From Deltaproteobacteria bacterium (GTDB taxonomy: Bacteria > Bdellovibrionota > Bdellovibrionia > Bdellovibrionales > JAMPXM01), in NCBI GenBank assembly GCA_017302795.1, contig JAFLCB010000007.1:62001-126000 (forward strand): a stretch of DNA of 64,000 nt. Direction: 5' to 3'. Shown in pieces: positions 9,492 through 17,777 of the stretch. A program made the translations under genes and the position numbers. Under the pieces are notes generated by a model, which searched no databases, was not told the origin of the DNA, and worked only from the letters and a program-made list of their open reading frames with translations. Position 1 is the first letter of the stretch; each line of letters opens with the position of its first letter.

Positions 9492-10663
9492 TGCTTTAAC
9501 TCCGAACGGCTAAAGACCAAAAAGTCTCCGCGGCTTTCGACAAACTTAATAAGGGGCTGATATCTTGCGGGATCAACTTCCACTGCTGTGATGTCGACGC
9601 GGTTAGTGCCGTTAAATCTCGACATATAAAGCAACGTTACATTTTTTCCTTGGTCCTTGTCGAAAGTGTGCTGAATCCAAACCGACTGAGTCTTTGTAAC
9701 GTCAAACCGAGCGCTTGAATCCAGATTCAATCCCTGCTTTTTGGTCAGCTCGCGGGATTTTGCGCCGGTTGGATCTATCACATGCAGAACTTCATCTCGC
9801 AGAGTTGAAATTTGGAATCGAATTGGCTCTGGAACGCCGCTAGCGGCTGCGAACTCGTTCAAGGCTTTTTCGGTTTCAAATGGATCTGGGTTCGCCCACA
9901 TTTCGCGAACCGAGGCTACGATTCCATCGGGGAGAATCATATAGCCAACAACAAGTATGATGGGTGCCGAGACCAAGGCAACCCACCGTTTGAAGATCCC
10001 TTTCACATGATACTCAATCATTTTCGCTTTTACGTAACGGTGAAGCATCATCGCGCGAAGTTTAAGGTAGCCGTTGGACTCGGCAATTTTCCGCATTTTA
10101 TTTTTTTCAATTAGGTTCAGTTGGAATTTCGCACTCTCCACTTTGATCAGCGCGTCCATGTTGATTGTCGCGGGAATTGCCGTCTGAATATCGTATTTCG
10201 CCAACTCAGGAAAAGCGGTCAGATCGAGGAAAACGCGGTTGTTGATTTTGCCTTCAACGGTCAACGGATTATTTGAAATCCCGATGGCTTTACCGAATGG
10301 TGGAATCAGTTTTAGGCCTGATAAATTGAACTGTGGGTTAACTCGATAGTCTCCAGTGTAAGTCGCCTCGACGGAATACTTTCCAACTAGGGGGAACCCT
10401 AAAGTGAAGGATCCTGTGTCGGTCGGACCGCCGCGGTCGAAATCTTTTACAGAAAAAGTCTTTTGTCGGTTTGCACCGATCATGGCGATGAACTCTAGCA
10501 GTGCGGATTTAGGATCGCTGCTAAGTTCGCGCTCCTTAAAGCGAAGCTGTCCTCCGGGTTGTTGTTCAACGGGAAGAGTTTTCTCCAAATCGGAGAGTTC
10601 TTTGGGAGCAAGCGAAATTCGATCGAGGAGAGTTTTATTACTCGTCACTGTTGAAACAAACAT
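9488..10663 (-). CDS. Unrecognised membrane protein, first gene of the VTC/DUF2252 cluster
   Basis: I do not recognise a family. It has 391 residues, no clear signal peptide, and one strong membrane segment at about residues 228-250 (WVALVSAPIILVVGYMI). The N-terminal part contains strand-rich sequence (GKYSVEATYTGDYRVNP, NRVFLDLTAFPEL); the C-terminal part is soluble and ends in a strand-rich domain (SVWIQHTF, VTLLYMSRF). It overlaps the DUF2252 gene by 4 bases, which argues for a shared task. The frame is closed by a stop just upstream, so the ATG at 10663 is the only standard start. Confidence 0.7.
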   Translation of the reverse strand: MFVSTVTSNKTLLDRISLAPKELSDLEKTLPVEQQPGGQLRFKERELSSDPKSALLEFIAMIGANRQKTFSVKDFDRGGPTDTGSFTLGFPLVGKYSVEATYTGDYRVNPQFNLSGLKLIPPFGKAIGISNNPLTVEGKINNRVFLDLTAFPELAKYDIQTAIPATINMDALIKVESAKFQLNLIEKNKMRKIAESNGYLKLRAMMLHRYVKAKMIEYHVKGIFKRWVALVSAPIILVVGYMILPDGIVASVREMWANPDPFETEKALNEFAAASGVPEPIRFQISTLRDEVLHVIDPTGAKSRELTKKQGLNLDSSARFDVTKTQSVWIQHTFDKDQGKNVTLLYMSRFNGTNRVDITAVEVDPARYQPLIKFVESRGDFLVFSRSELKQ

Positions 10664-10912
10664 GAGTTCGCAATCGTTGGCCCTTGCAAATGAAGGTGAC
10701 TAAAATTGGCCCAAGAGCCCTATAGCTAAAAAGATAAGGGCTAAAGAAAGACCGCGAATCTGACATATTACGGTGATCTGTTTCATAGATCTGAAGACTC
10801 ATCGCAAGGTCCGGACCAGGACATCGCCTACAGAAACACAAGCTAAGTATTTAAACGCATCACTCGCGAGTGCAAAAAACACTCGACAGTGGGCCCAAAT
10901 TTGACCGCAAGC

Positions 10913-11632
10913 CTAGTCGGCAAACCAACAATGAGGACGTTTCGGAGGCTGTGTGCCAAGTGCCGATTCGGCACCTATTCTGAACGTGTCTAGTCGACAT
11001 TGAAGGGAGGGATAAGCAAGTGTCAGGGTATTCTCGGGCGTTTCCGGAGCGCTTACATTTAGTTCCGGCAGAGGAAGGGTTTTATCAAAATGAAACTGGG
11101 CAAAGAGGGCGAACTCAAGCCCCGCTTTGACGATTCGATCGCGGGTCTCAACCGGATTCAAGCCGCGTCCGCGGTAAAGACTCGGCAGGCAAACAGTAGC
11201 TGCCCACCAATCACTTTGTCCTTCAGTGGATGACCAGTGCTCTTCACCTGGTTCGTTGAAGCTAGGAAAGATCTGCCGAGGCGTTCCTCCAAGCAGGTGG
11301 CCAAACTCATGGCAGAGAATCGCTTCGAGCGCGGGGATTGTCATTTTATCAGCGCGAACAAGACCGCCCCAAAGCATGATCTGGAAGATCTTGTCATCAG
11401 TAAGGACAGAGCCAGCGCCAAGCCACGGTTTGTTCCAATGGAAATCCCATTGAAATCCAGACGAAGCGCTTTGAGTCTTGTCGCGCAGGAGAGTTTCGAT
11501 TTCGCTCATTAAAAGAACGGTTTCCAAAACTGTGATTCCCGATTTCGACTGATCTTCAGGGTACGAGATGACCTCCGAGCGGGCCACGCTCAATCCGCTA
11601 AACAAAATGAGGAGAGCAATAAGGAGTTTCAG
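10913..11632 (-). CDS. Secreted zinc metallopeptidase (HExxH), probable CTG start
   Basis: The active-site helix reads AILCHEFGHLLGG, giving two zinc His and the catalytic Glu. EGQSDWWAATVCLPS follows about 30 residues later and supplies acidic residues that could complete the site. The first ordinary start in frame is TTG 11605, in the middle of a hydrophobic run. Starting instead at CTG 11632 gives MKLLIALLILFSGLSVARS, a textbook signal peptide, and this CTG overlaps the TGA of the upstream DUF457 gene as CTGA. I therefore propose the CTG. Substrate is unknown; it probably acts in the periplasm or outside the cell. Confidence 0.75.
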   Translation of the reverse strand: MKLLIALLILFSGLSVARSEVISYPEDQSKSGITVLETVLLMSEIETLLRDKTQSASSGFQWDFHWNKPWLGAGSVLTDDKIFQIMLWGGLVRADKMTIPALEAILCHEFGHLLGGTPRQIFPSFNEPGEEHWSSTEGQSDWWAATVCLPSLYRGRGLNPVETRDRIVKAGLEFALFAQFHFDKTLPLPELNVSAPETPENTLTLAYPSLQCRLDTFRIGAESALGTQPPKRPHCWFAD

Positions 11633-12729
11633 TCTAAATCTCGACCTAAAAGCATTTTTCCAAACACCTTAAATTTTCTATCCGTCACATCGCGAAACGT
11701 AACGTACTCGACATGTGCGTCTGAGTTTTCGTGATCGAATCGGATTCCCCACAACGGATCGGTTTCCTGCGGCAAAAGCGAATATCGAATATCGCCGACG
11801 ACCATTCGTCCTTCTTCCTCGTGCTGGGGCACTCTTGCCAGCCAATCGTCAGAGAACCACGCAAAGCGTTTCAAATCCGCTTCCAGCGTCGACTCTGGTT
11901 GGGATTCGGATTTCGATTTTGATTTCGAAAATGTTCCAATGTCAAACTTCTCGAGCCCGTCAGCTGCGCTCGATTCGTAAACACGGGTCGAAAAGGGTCC
12001 GACAAAAATCGCATCGGAAAAATAACGACCATTGTATTCATAAATCGATTTCCAAAGGAAGAGTTGAAAAATGGTGGGTTTAACTTCCCGGCGATCAGCC
12101 GCGTGACCACGGTGTTTTAGCAATCCAGCCTGCACATGATCCGCTCGTTCTCGTTGAAAAACACCGAATACCAAGTAGGCAATGCCGATCGCCAGCGCAA
12201 TTCTCGCGGGACGAACGCTTTTCCATCGGTAGGCTAGGACCACACCGACCAACCAAGTCAGCGATGGAACTGGGTCGATGATTCCAACATTATTCCAAGC
12301 CACACGAAGATTTGAAAAAGGCCAGAGCAGCTGCGTCCCGTATGATGTGCAAGCGTCTAGCAAACCGTGGCTGGCTAAACCAAGAGTGGAAAAGAAAATC
12401 CAATCAAAGAGCGAATACCCATTTCCAAATCGAGAGGTGGCTGTATTTCCGGATTTGGTTTCCGAGCGGCGAGACCAAGCGCCAAGTGTAAAGTAAAGAA
12501 ACGCTCCAACAAATGCGCCGCCAAAGGGAATGAAGAAAAGCGAATGGGTGAAGTGCCGGTGAAACTGGATAGCCAAAAGAGGATCTGAGGAAGATCGAAT
12601 AAGGACATCAAGATCGGGCGCCATGCCGCCGATGATGCCAGCAACCAAAGCTAAGGGCATTTTGGTTGCAGCTTTTGAATGCGACTGCGAAAAACTCGCA
12701 CCTATGACGGCCTGACTTAGAGGATCCAT
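11629..12729 (-). CDS. Membrane-bound metal-dependent hydrolase, YdjM/DUF457 family
   Basis: The N terminus is typical: MDPLSQAVIGASFSQ, GGMAPDLDVLIR and HRHFTHSLFFIPFGG, where the Asp and His cluster are the presumed metal ligands. Four to five membrane segments follow, then a soluble C-terminal part of about 150 residues that is longer than in many relatives, with a Ser/Glu/Lys-rich linker (SKSKSKSESQPES). YdjM relatives in E. coli are LexA-regulated membrane proteins of unclear substrate. It lies 3 bases after ychF on the same strand and is coupled to the downstream metallopeptidase. Confidence 0.85.
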   Translation of the reverse strand: MDPLSQAVIGASFSQSHSKAATKMPLALVAGIIGGMAPDLDVLIRSSSDPLLAIQFHRHFTHSLFFIPFGGAFVGAFLYFTLGAWSRRSETKSGNTATSRFGNGYSLFDWIFFSTLGLASHGLLDACTSYGTQLLWPFSNLRVAWNNVGIIDPVPSLTWLVGVVLAYRWKSVRPARIALAIGIAYLVFGVFQRERADHVQAGLLKHRGHAADRREVKPTIFQLFLWKSIYEYNGRYFSDAIFVGPFSTRVYESSAADGLEKFDIGTFSKSKSKSESQPESTLEADLKRFAWFSDDWLARVPQHEEEGRMVVGDIRYSLLPQETDPLWGIRFDHENSDAHVEYVTFRDVTDRKFKVFGKMLLGRDLD

Positions 12730-12732
12730 GCA

Positions 12733-13827
12733 CTATACGTTGAAACGGAAGAACAAGATGTCGCCATCTTTCACTTCATAATCTTTGCCTTCAAGACGAT
12801 ATTTTCCTGCCTCTTTCACCGCAGGTTCGGACTTGAGATTGAACAAATCCTCGCAGTGGTAGGTTTCGGCACGAATAAATCCTTTTTCGAAATCCGTGTG
12901 AATAACGCCAGCTGCTTGGGGCGCCTTCATTCCTTTTCGGATCGTCCAAGCACGAACCTCTTTTTCACCAGCGGTGAAGTAGGTGTAGAGACCGAGTAGT
13001 CCATATGCTTGCCGAATTAGCCGATTAAGTCCTGGTTCGCTTGCGCCAAGAGAGGAGAGAAATTCCGCCCGCTCTGCGAGTGGGAGCTGAGAGATTTCGG
13101 CTTCCATAGCGGAGCACACAAGAATGGAATTGTTGCCCTCTGATTTTGCGTGTTCTTCAACTTGCTTCGACCACGCATTTCCGCCCGCAGCAAAGTCCTG
13201 TTCGTTAACGTTACAAACATAGAGGACAGGTTTCATTGTTAAAAGATGGAGATCTTTAACAAGCGGAAGTTCCGCGTCCTCCAAAACAGTGGCTCGCGCA
13301 GCGCGACCAGAGTTTAAAACGTCCGCCACTTTTTTAAATGCGTCGAACTCGGCTTTCGCTTTTTTATCTGACTTCGCGAGTTTTTCCACTTTTTGAATTC
13401 GCTTTTCGACCGAATCCAAATCCGCAAGCATGAGTTCTGTGTTGATAACGCCAATGTCGCGCAGTGGATCGACACTGCCCGAGACGTGAATAATATTTGG
13501 ATCGTCAAAGCAGCGAACCACATGAGTGATCGCATCCGTAGCACGGATGTGGCCAAGGAATTGGTTACCAAGGCCTTCGCCTTTCGAAGCACCAGCAACG
13601 AGGCCAGCGATATCAACAAATTCCATCGAGGTTGGAATCAGCGATTTTGGTTTAATGAGTTCGCTTATTTTTGCTAAACGCTCGTCTGGCACGGCAACCA
13701 CGCCCACGTTGGGATCAATCGTGCAAAACGGGTAGTTTGCGGCCTCGGCCTTGTTCGATGTCAAAGCATTGAAAAGAGTCGATTTGCCTACGTTCGGTAG
13801 TCCCACGATCCCAACTTGTAAACTCAT
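12733..13827 (-). CDS. ychF: Ribosome-binding ATPase YchF
   Basis: Obg-family P-loop NTPase that binds the ribosome and prefers ATP. It begins [23 protein letters not shown] (P-loop residues 8-16), then [14 protein letters not shown], the G3 motif [10 protein letters not shown], and the altered G4 motif NVNE characteristic of YchF. The C-terminal TGS domain is present ([21 protein letters not shown]). Length 364 aa is normal. The start overlaps the pth stop by 4 bases, the ychF-pth pairing common in Proteobacteria. Confidence 0.97.
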   Translation of the reverse strand: MSLQVGIVGLPNVGKSTLFNALTSNKAEAANYPFCTIDPNVGVVAVPDERLAKISELIKPKSLIPTSMEFVDIAGLVAGASKGEGLGNQFLGHIRATDAITHVVRCFDDPNIIHVSGSVDPLRDIGVINTELMLADLDSVEKRIQKVEKLAKSDKKAKAEFDAFKKVADVLNSGRAARATVLEDAELPLVKDLHLLTMKPVLYVCNVNEQDFAAGGNAWSKQVEEHAKSEGNNSILVCSAMEAEISQLPLAERAEFLSSLGASEPGLNRLIRQAYGLLGLYTYFTAGEKEVRAWTIRKGMKAPQAAGVIHTDFEKGFIRAETYHCEDLFNLKSEPAVKEAGKYRLEGKDYEVKDGDILFFRFNV

Positions 13828-14423
13828 ACTTTCGACTCCTTCGTTTCCAGCAGCGGGCCACGTGTGTAGGTCGTTGCTGTTTTCTGATATCCATTTAGAA
13901 CAAAACTTTCGATCGCGTCACCAGCTGTATCCAAGAACTCTGGCAAAACTTGAACTTCTTCTGTGAAAAATCCTGAAAGCACCCAGTTCGCGATATCCCA
14001 ACGTGCATCTGGTGGCTTACCCACACCCAGTTTTAATCTCGTGTAGTCTTGGGTCGCCAACTTTTCGTTGAGGCTTTTCAGGCCATTGTGGCCGCCAGGA
14101 CCTCGATTGCGTTGAACCTTGATTGCTCCATAGCCGATATCGAGTTCATCATGGACCACCAGTAGGTGGTCGAGATCGATCTTGTAGAAATCCATGATCG
14201 ACCGAACAGAATCGCCGCTGAGGTTCATGAAGGTTTGCGGTTTCGCGAAAACCGTGTCGTGACCATCAATCTTCACACGGGCAACAAGTGCTTTGTGCTG
14301 ATCTTTCCATGTGGGTTGGCCGCCAGCTGATTCGAAATAGCGATCCAGCGCCATGAAGCCGATGTTGTGACGGGTAAGCAGATACTTTGCTCCCGGATTT
14401 CCTAATCCCACAATCAGAAACAC
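13824..14423 (-). CDS. pth: Peptidyl-tRNA hydrolase
   Basis: Recycles peptidyl-tRNA released from stalled ribosomes. The core motifs are all present: FLIVGLGNPGAKYLLTRHNIGF with catalytic His, KPQTFMNLSG, HDELDI and RNRGPGGHNGLKSL. I chose GTG 14423 because GGAG stands 6 bases ahead and the product (199 aa) matches the family length; the frame is open further upstream into Gln/Arg-rich low-complexity sequence, which is the other-frame reading of the rplY repeats and not part of Pth. A terminator lies between this gene and rplY, so pth may rely on read-through or its own promoter. Confidence 0.96.
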   Translation of the reverse strand: MFLIVGLGNPGAKYLLTRHNIGFMALDRYFESAGGQPTWKDQHKALVARVKIDGHDTVFAKPQTFMNLSGDSVRSIMDFYKIDLDHLLVVHDELDIGYGAIKVQRNRGPGGHNGLKSLNEKLATQDYTRLKLGVGKPPDARWDIANWVLSGFFTEEVQVLPEFLDTAGDAIESFVLNGYQKTATTYTRGPLLETKESKV

Positions 14424-14460
14424 TTGGTTCTCCAAATTTCTTTTACGAGAAAATTTCTGA

Positions 14461-14495
14461 AAAAAAAAGACCGCCAAAATCAGGCGGTCTTTTTT
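14461..14495 (-). terminator. Rho-independent terminator after rplY
   Basis: Perfect 7-bp stem GACCGCC (14469-14475) / GGCGGTC (14483-14489) with a 7-base loop, an A tract before and a T tract after, so it can work on both strands. On the minus strand it follows the rplY stop by 22 bases and precedes pth. Confidence 0.9.
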
Positions 14496-14517
14496 CCGAT
14501 CTGAAAAAGTAAATGAA

Positions 14518-15210
14518 TTACTTCTTCGCCGCCGCAGCCGCTGGAGCTGCTTTTCCTGCCGCCGCAGCCGCTGGAGCTGCTTTTCCTGCTGCCGCAGCCG
14601 CTGGAGCTGCTTCCGCCGCCGCCGCAACTGGAGCTGCCGCTTCTTCCTTTGGTACAACGCAAGTTGCGAGCGTCAAAGTCGACTGCGACATAAACTTTAC
14701 GCCTGCTGGTGCCTTAAGATCCGAAACGTGAAGAGCATCACCGACGTTCATTCCTGAAACATCGACGACGATTTCTTCTGGGATCTCGCTAGGCTTACAT
14801 TCGACATCAACCTCACGAACGATGAGTTCAAGAACACCGCCATCCGAGAGTCCAAGTGGCTTACCTTCGAAGCGGAGGCCGATACTGACGACAACATTTG
14901 AAGACATGTCGAGTGCATAGAAATCGACGTGGACTGGGCGACGCGTAACCGGGTGAACCTGAATGTCGCGAAGAAGAACGACGACTTTGTCGAGACCCGA
15001 AACGTCAGTTTTCAACGTGAAGAGTGTGGATTCGAATTTGCGACCGTGAAACTTCTTGATCAGCTTTTCTTCCGCCAAAACATTCACGGGCTTTGTTTTT
15101 GGACCGTAGACTACACCAGGAACTTTTCCTTCGGTTCGGCTTGTGCGTGAAGCGTGTTTACCGATTTCGCGTGTAGAGACGGGGATTTCTTGACGTGGTC
15201 CGACTGCCAT
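14518..15210 (-). CDS. rplY: 50S ribosomal protein L25, Ctc form with Ala-rich tail
   Basis: Long Ctc-type L25: N-terminal 5S rRNA-binding domain (EGKVPGVVYGPKTKPVNV, VHPVTRRPVHVDFYAL) followed by the C-terminal beta domain (FEGKPLGLSDGGVLE, CKPSEIPEEIVVDVSGM). The last 45 residues are an alanine-rich extension made of near-identical 10-residue units (AGKAAPAAAA) encoded by 30-bp tandem repeats. The ATG at 15210 has AAAGGA 8 bases upstream; an upstream in-frame TTG (15216) is less likely. It follows prs on the same strand, with a hairpin in the leader. Confidence 0.95.
   Translation of the reverse strand: MAVGPRQEIPVSTREIGKHASRTSRTEGKVPGVVYGPKTKPVNVLAEEKLIKKFHGRKFESTLFTLKTDVSGLDKVVVLLRDIQVHPVTRRPVHVDFYALDMSSNVVVSIGLRFEGKPLGLSDGGVLELIVREVDVECKPSEIPEEIVVDVSGMNVGDALHVSDLKAPAGVKFMSQSTLTLATCVVPKEEAAAPVAAAAEAAPAAAAAGKAAPAAAAAGKAAPAAAAAKK
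14531..14620 (-). repeat. Three 30-bp tandem repeats coding the L25 tail
   Basis: Units at 14531-14560, 14561-14590 and 14591-14620. The first two differ at a single base and the third diverges only in its last 8 bases. They keep the reading frame and add 10 residues (Ala, Pro, Gly, Lys) per copy. Near-identity at synonymous sites suggests recent expansion or ongoing slippage. Confidence 0.9.
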
Positions 15211-15237
15211 TTTCAATTCCTTTCAGGAGCGTTTCCC

Positions 15238-15270
15238 AGCGGTCCAAGTTCAAATCTTGGTGATACCGCT
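15238..15270 (-). promoter_or_regulatory. Hairpin in the rplY leader
   Basis: Inverted repeat AGCGGT/ACCGCT (15238-15243 and 15265-15270) enclosing CCAAG/CTTGG (15244-15248 and 15256-15260), with a 4-base bulge and a 7-base loop, 11 bp in total. It ends 27 bases upstream of the rplY start and has no T tract, so it is not a simple terminator of prs. A control element for rplY is inference. On the plus strand the inner part imitates a tRNA T-arm, but no tRNA can be built around it. Confidence 0.55.
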
Positions 15271-15358
15271 TTGTCCGCCTAACCTGCGTTGTGTTTGGGC
15301 ACTAGGAATTCCCACGAAATCACTTATAAATCAACAAGATGAATCAAGCGTTAACAGA

Positions 15359-16303
15359 CTAATCGAAAAGGGAACTTACCGAGGCATTGCCGTAGATCCG
15401 ACTGATCGCTTCTGCGACGACGGGGGCGACAGAAATAACCTCAATTTTTCCGCAGGCTTGAGCCTTTTCCGAAAGCGGAATCGTGTCCGTTACAAGGACT
15501 TTTGTGATGCCGCTCTCGGTGAGTCGGGAAATCGCAGGTCCCGAGAGCACAGCGTGGCTAGCCACCGCGTAAACTTGGCGAGCTCCATTTTTAAGCAAGC
15601 TCTCAACCGCTTGAGTGAGGGTCCCGGCCGTGTCGATCATGTCATCTACGATGATGGCCGTCTTGTCTTTTACCTCTCCAATGAGGTGAAGGGCTTTCGC
15701 CTCATTGGGTCCTGATCGTCGTTTATCGATGATGGCCAGTGAGGCTTCAATTCGCTTTGCAAAGGCGCGGGTTCGTTCGACACCGCCTGCATCCGGAGAA
15801 ACCGCTACAAATTCCTCACCAACACCGTGCTTTTCCCGAAACGCACGCGCCAGGGTAGGGATCGCAAACAAGTGGTCGACAGGAACGTTGAAGAAGCCTT
15901 GAATTTGAGCCGCATGCAAATCGACGCAGACTACACGTGTTGCGCCCGCTGAGGTAAGAAGGTCCGCGATACATTTCGCAGAAATTGGAGCGCGCGGCGC
16001 TACTTTGCGATCCTGTCGAGCATACCCGTAGTAGGGAAGAACAGCCGTGATTTGCCGAGCAGAGGCACGTTTCAGTGCATCGATCATCAAGAAGAGTTCC
16101 ATGTAGTTTTCATTCACGGGCGGGCAAGTGCTTTGAATGACAAAGACACTATCTCCACGGACCGATTCATGAATTTCAACTTGGATTTCACCGTCGGCAA
16201 AGCGCTTGATCTCGCAATAACCTAATTGGACGCCGGCGCTGGCAACGACTTTTTCAGCAAAAGGTCGGTTCGCGTTTCCGGTGAATATCTTTAGTCCAGG
16301 CAT
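15359..16303 (-). CDS. prs: Ribose-phosphate pyrophosphokinase
   Basis: Makes PRPP from ribose 5-phosphate and ATP for nucleotide, His and Trp synthesis. Family signatures: LKIFTGNANRPFAEKV at the N terminus, YYGYARQDRK, VVCVDLHAAQIQGFF and the PRPP-binding loop AIIVDDMIDTAGTL. Length 314 aa is normal. I chose ATG 16303, preceded by GAAGGGAAG, over the TTG 18 bases upstream. The gene heads the prs-rplY-pth-ychF block on the minus strand. Confidence 0.97.
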   Translation of the reverse strand: MPGLKIFTGNANRPFAEKVVASAGVQLGYCEIKRFADGEIQVEIHESVRGDSVFVIQSTCPPVNENYMELFLMIDALKRASARQITAVLPYYGYARQDRKVAPRAPISAKCIADLLTSAGATRVVCVDLHAAQIQGFFNVPVDHLFAIPTLARAFREKHGVGEEFVAVSPDAGGVERTRAFAKRIEASLAIIDKRRSGPNEAKALHLIGEVKDKTAIIVDDMIDTAGTLTQAVESLLKNGARQVYAVASHAVLSGPAISRLTESGITKVLVTDTIPLSEKAQACGKIEVISVAPVVAEAISRIYGNASVSSLFD

Positions 16304-16401
16304 TGGCTTCCCTTCGGTCAATACGGGAAATTTCTGTTTCCACAGGTCTTAACGGACCGATTTGGGAATGTCGAGGAGAACTGAAATTTAGTCGACTTGT
16401 C

Positions 16402-17010
16402 CTAGAGCTTTTGATGTAAAAGTTCGAGCAGTTTTTCCACGGCACGGGCCCGGTGCGAGACTTTATTCTTAAATGCGAGTCCTAGCTCCGCGAGGGTTTT
16501 GTTTTCACCCTCAGGTACAAACACACTGTCGTACCCGAATCCTGTTTTTCCGGCTTCTGCTTTTGCAATGGTGCCATTTAACTGACCAGCAAAAACAAAC
16601 TCCTCCGCCTCGGGCGAAAAAACGACCATCTGGCATAAGAATGCGGCATTGCGGTTGGTAAGCTGCTTGAGGCCCATGATTTTTAGAAGCTTCGCCCGAT
16701 TTTCGAAGTCACTTGCCTTCGGGCCTGCATAACGAGCGGAGTGAACTCCAGGAAGGCCACCCATTCCTTCAACGGCGAGTCCCGAGTCTTCTGCGACAAT
16801 CCATTTGCCCGGGTTCATCGCTTTCAAGGACCGAGCTTTTATTCTGGCGTTATCTAGAAAAGTACCTCCAGTTTCTTCCGGAGGATAGTAAGTGTCGAGA
16901 TCATCCAGTGTCTTGAGTTTAATTTTTCCCTCTTTGACAAGTCCGTCGAGACACATTTCAAACTCAAGTAATTTTCCGCGGTTAGTGGTCGCGATCCAAA
17001 GCTCCTGCAT
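16402..17010 (-). CDS. rdgB: dITP/XTP (non-canonical purine NTP) pyrophosphatase
   Basis: HAM1/RdgB family housecleaning enzyme that hydrolyses dITP, XTP and related nucleotides. It starts ELWIATTNRGKLLEFEM, has the substrate-site motif AEDSGLAVEGMGGLPGVHSARY, and ends with KTGFGYDSVFVPEG and KVSHRARAV. Length 202 aa is typical. It lies 1 base downstream of rph, the common rph-rdgB pair. Confidence 0.96.
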   Translation of the reverse strand: MQELWIATTNRGKLLEFEMCLDGLVKEGKIKLKTLDDLDTYYPPEETGGTFLDNARIKARSLKAMNPGKWIVAEDSGLAVEGMGGLPGVHSARYAGPKASDFENRAKLLKIMGLKQLTNRNAAFLCQMVVFSPEAEEFVFAGQLNGTIAKAEAGKTGFGYDSVFVPEGENKTLAELGLAFKNKVSHRARAVEKLLELLHQKL

Positions 17011-17011
17011 A

Positions 17012-17767
17012 TTAAAACCCCAACTTCAGTGGAGCATACGCCGAGACAACGTCCGCTTGAGCTTGAAATAGTTGGCGGCAACCATTTGCCGCCATCGTTA
17101 GTGCTAGATCAAGTTCCGCCTTCGAAAAAGGCACCGCTTCTGCCGTGCCTTGAATTTCGACGTATCGCCCATCGGCCGTCATCACGACATTCATATCTGT
17201 GCCAATCGAAACGTCTTCGTCGTAGTTTAGATCTAGCAAAGGATTGCCTTCTTTTATGCCTACACTGATCGCTGAAACATACTGCGAAATAGGATTTGCG
17301 GTCGGAGGAATCAGACCCGCGAGTTTCATTTTCGCTATGGCGAGAGTTAACGCAACGAATCCACCGGTAATGGCAGCAGTTCGTGTTCCGCCGTCAGCTT
17401 GCAATACATCGCAGTCAACCGTGATTGATTTTTCGCCCAGCAATTTTAAATCCACACTCGCGCGGAGAGAGCGCGCGATCAATCGTGAAATTTCTTGGCT
17501 TCGTCCAGAATTATTGGCCTTGTCGCGTGAAATGCGAGTGTGTGTCGAGCGAGGTAACATACCGTATTCGGCAGTGACCCAACCTTTGCCGCCACCTTGA
17601 AGCCATTTCGGGACTGATGTTTCTGCGGAGGCCGTGCAAAGGACTCGTGTCTCACCGAACTCGACAAGGGCAGATCCCTCCGCGTGTTTAGTAAATCCAG
17701 GGGTTATTTTAATTTTACGAAGTTGGCCGGCAGGCCGGCCATCTGGGCGACTTAGATTTTGCGTCAT
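17012..17767 (-). CDS. rph: Ribonuclease PH
   Basis: Phosphorolytic 3'-5' exoribonuclease that trims tRNA and other RNA ends. It opens with [19 protein letters not shown], contains [29 protein letters not shown] and the active-site stretch [20 protein letters not shown]. Length 251 aa is close to the family norm. It begins the rph-rdgB pair, 10 bases downstream of the amidase gene's stop. Confidence 0.97.
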   Translation of the reverse strand: MTQNLSRPDGRPAGQLRKIKITPGFTKHAEGSALVEFGETRVLCTASAETSVPKWLQGGGKGWVTAEYGMLPRSTHTRISRDKANNSGRSQEISRLIARSLRASVDLKLLGEKSITVDCDVLQADGGTRTAAITGGFVALTLAIAKMKLAGLIPPTANPISQYVSAISVGIKEGNPLLDLNYDEDVSIGTDMNVVMTADGRYVEIQGTAEAVPFSKAELDLALTMAANGCRQLFQAQADVVSAYAPLKLGF

Positions 17768-17777
17768 GAGCGGAACA

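Noticed and set aside
15238-15270. Plus-strand tRNA suggested by a perfect T-arm-like stem
   Set aside because: No matching acceptor 5' strand (GGTATCA), D-arm or anticodon arm lies upstream; that stretch is the rplY coding start on the other strand.
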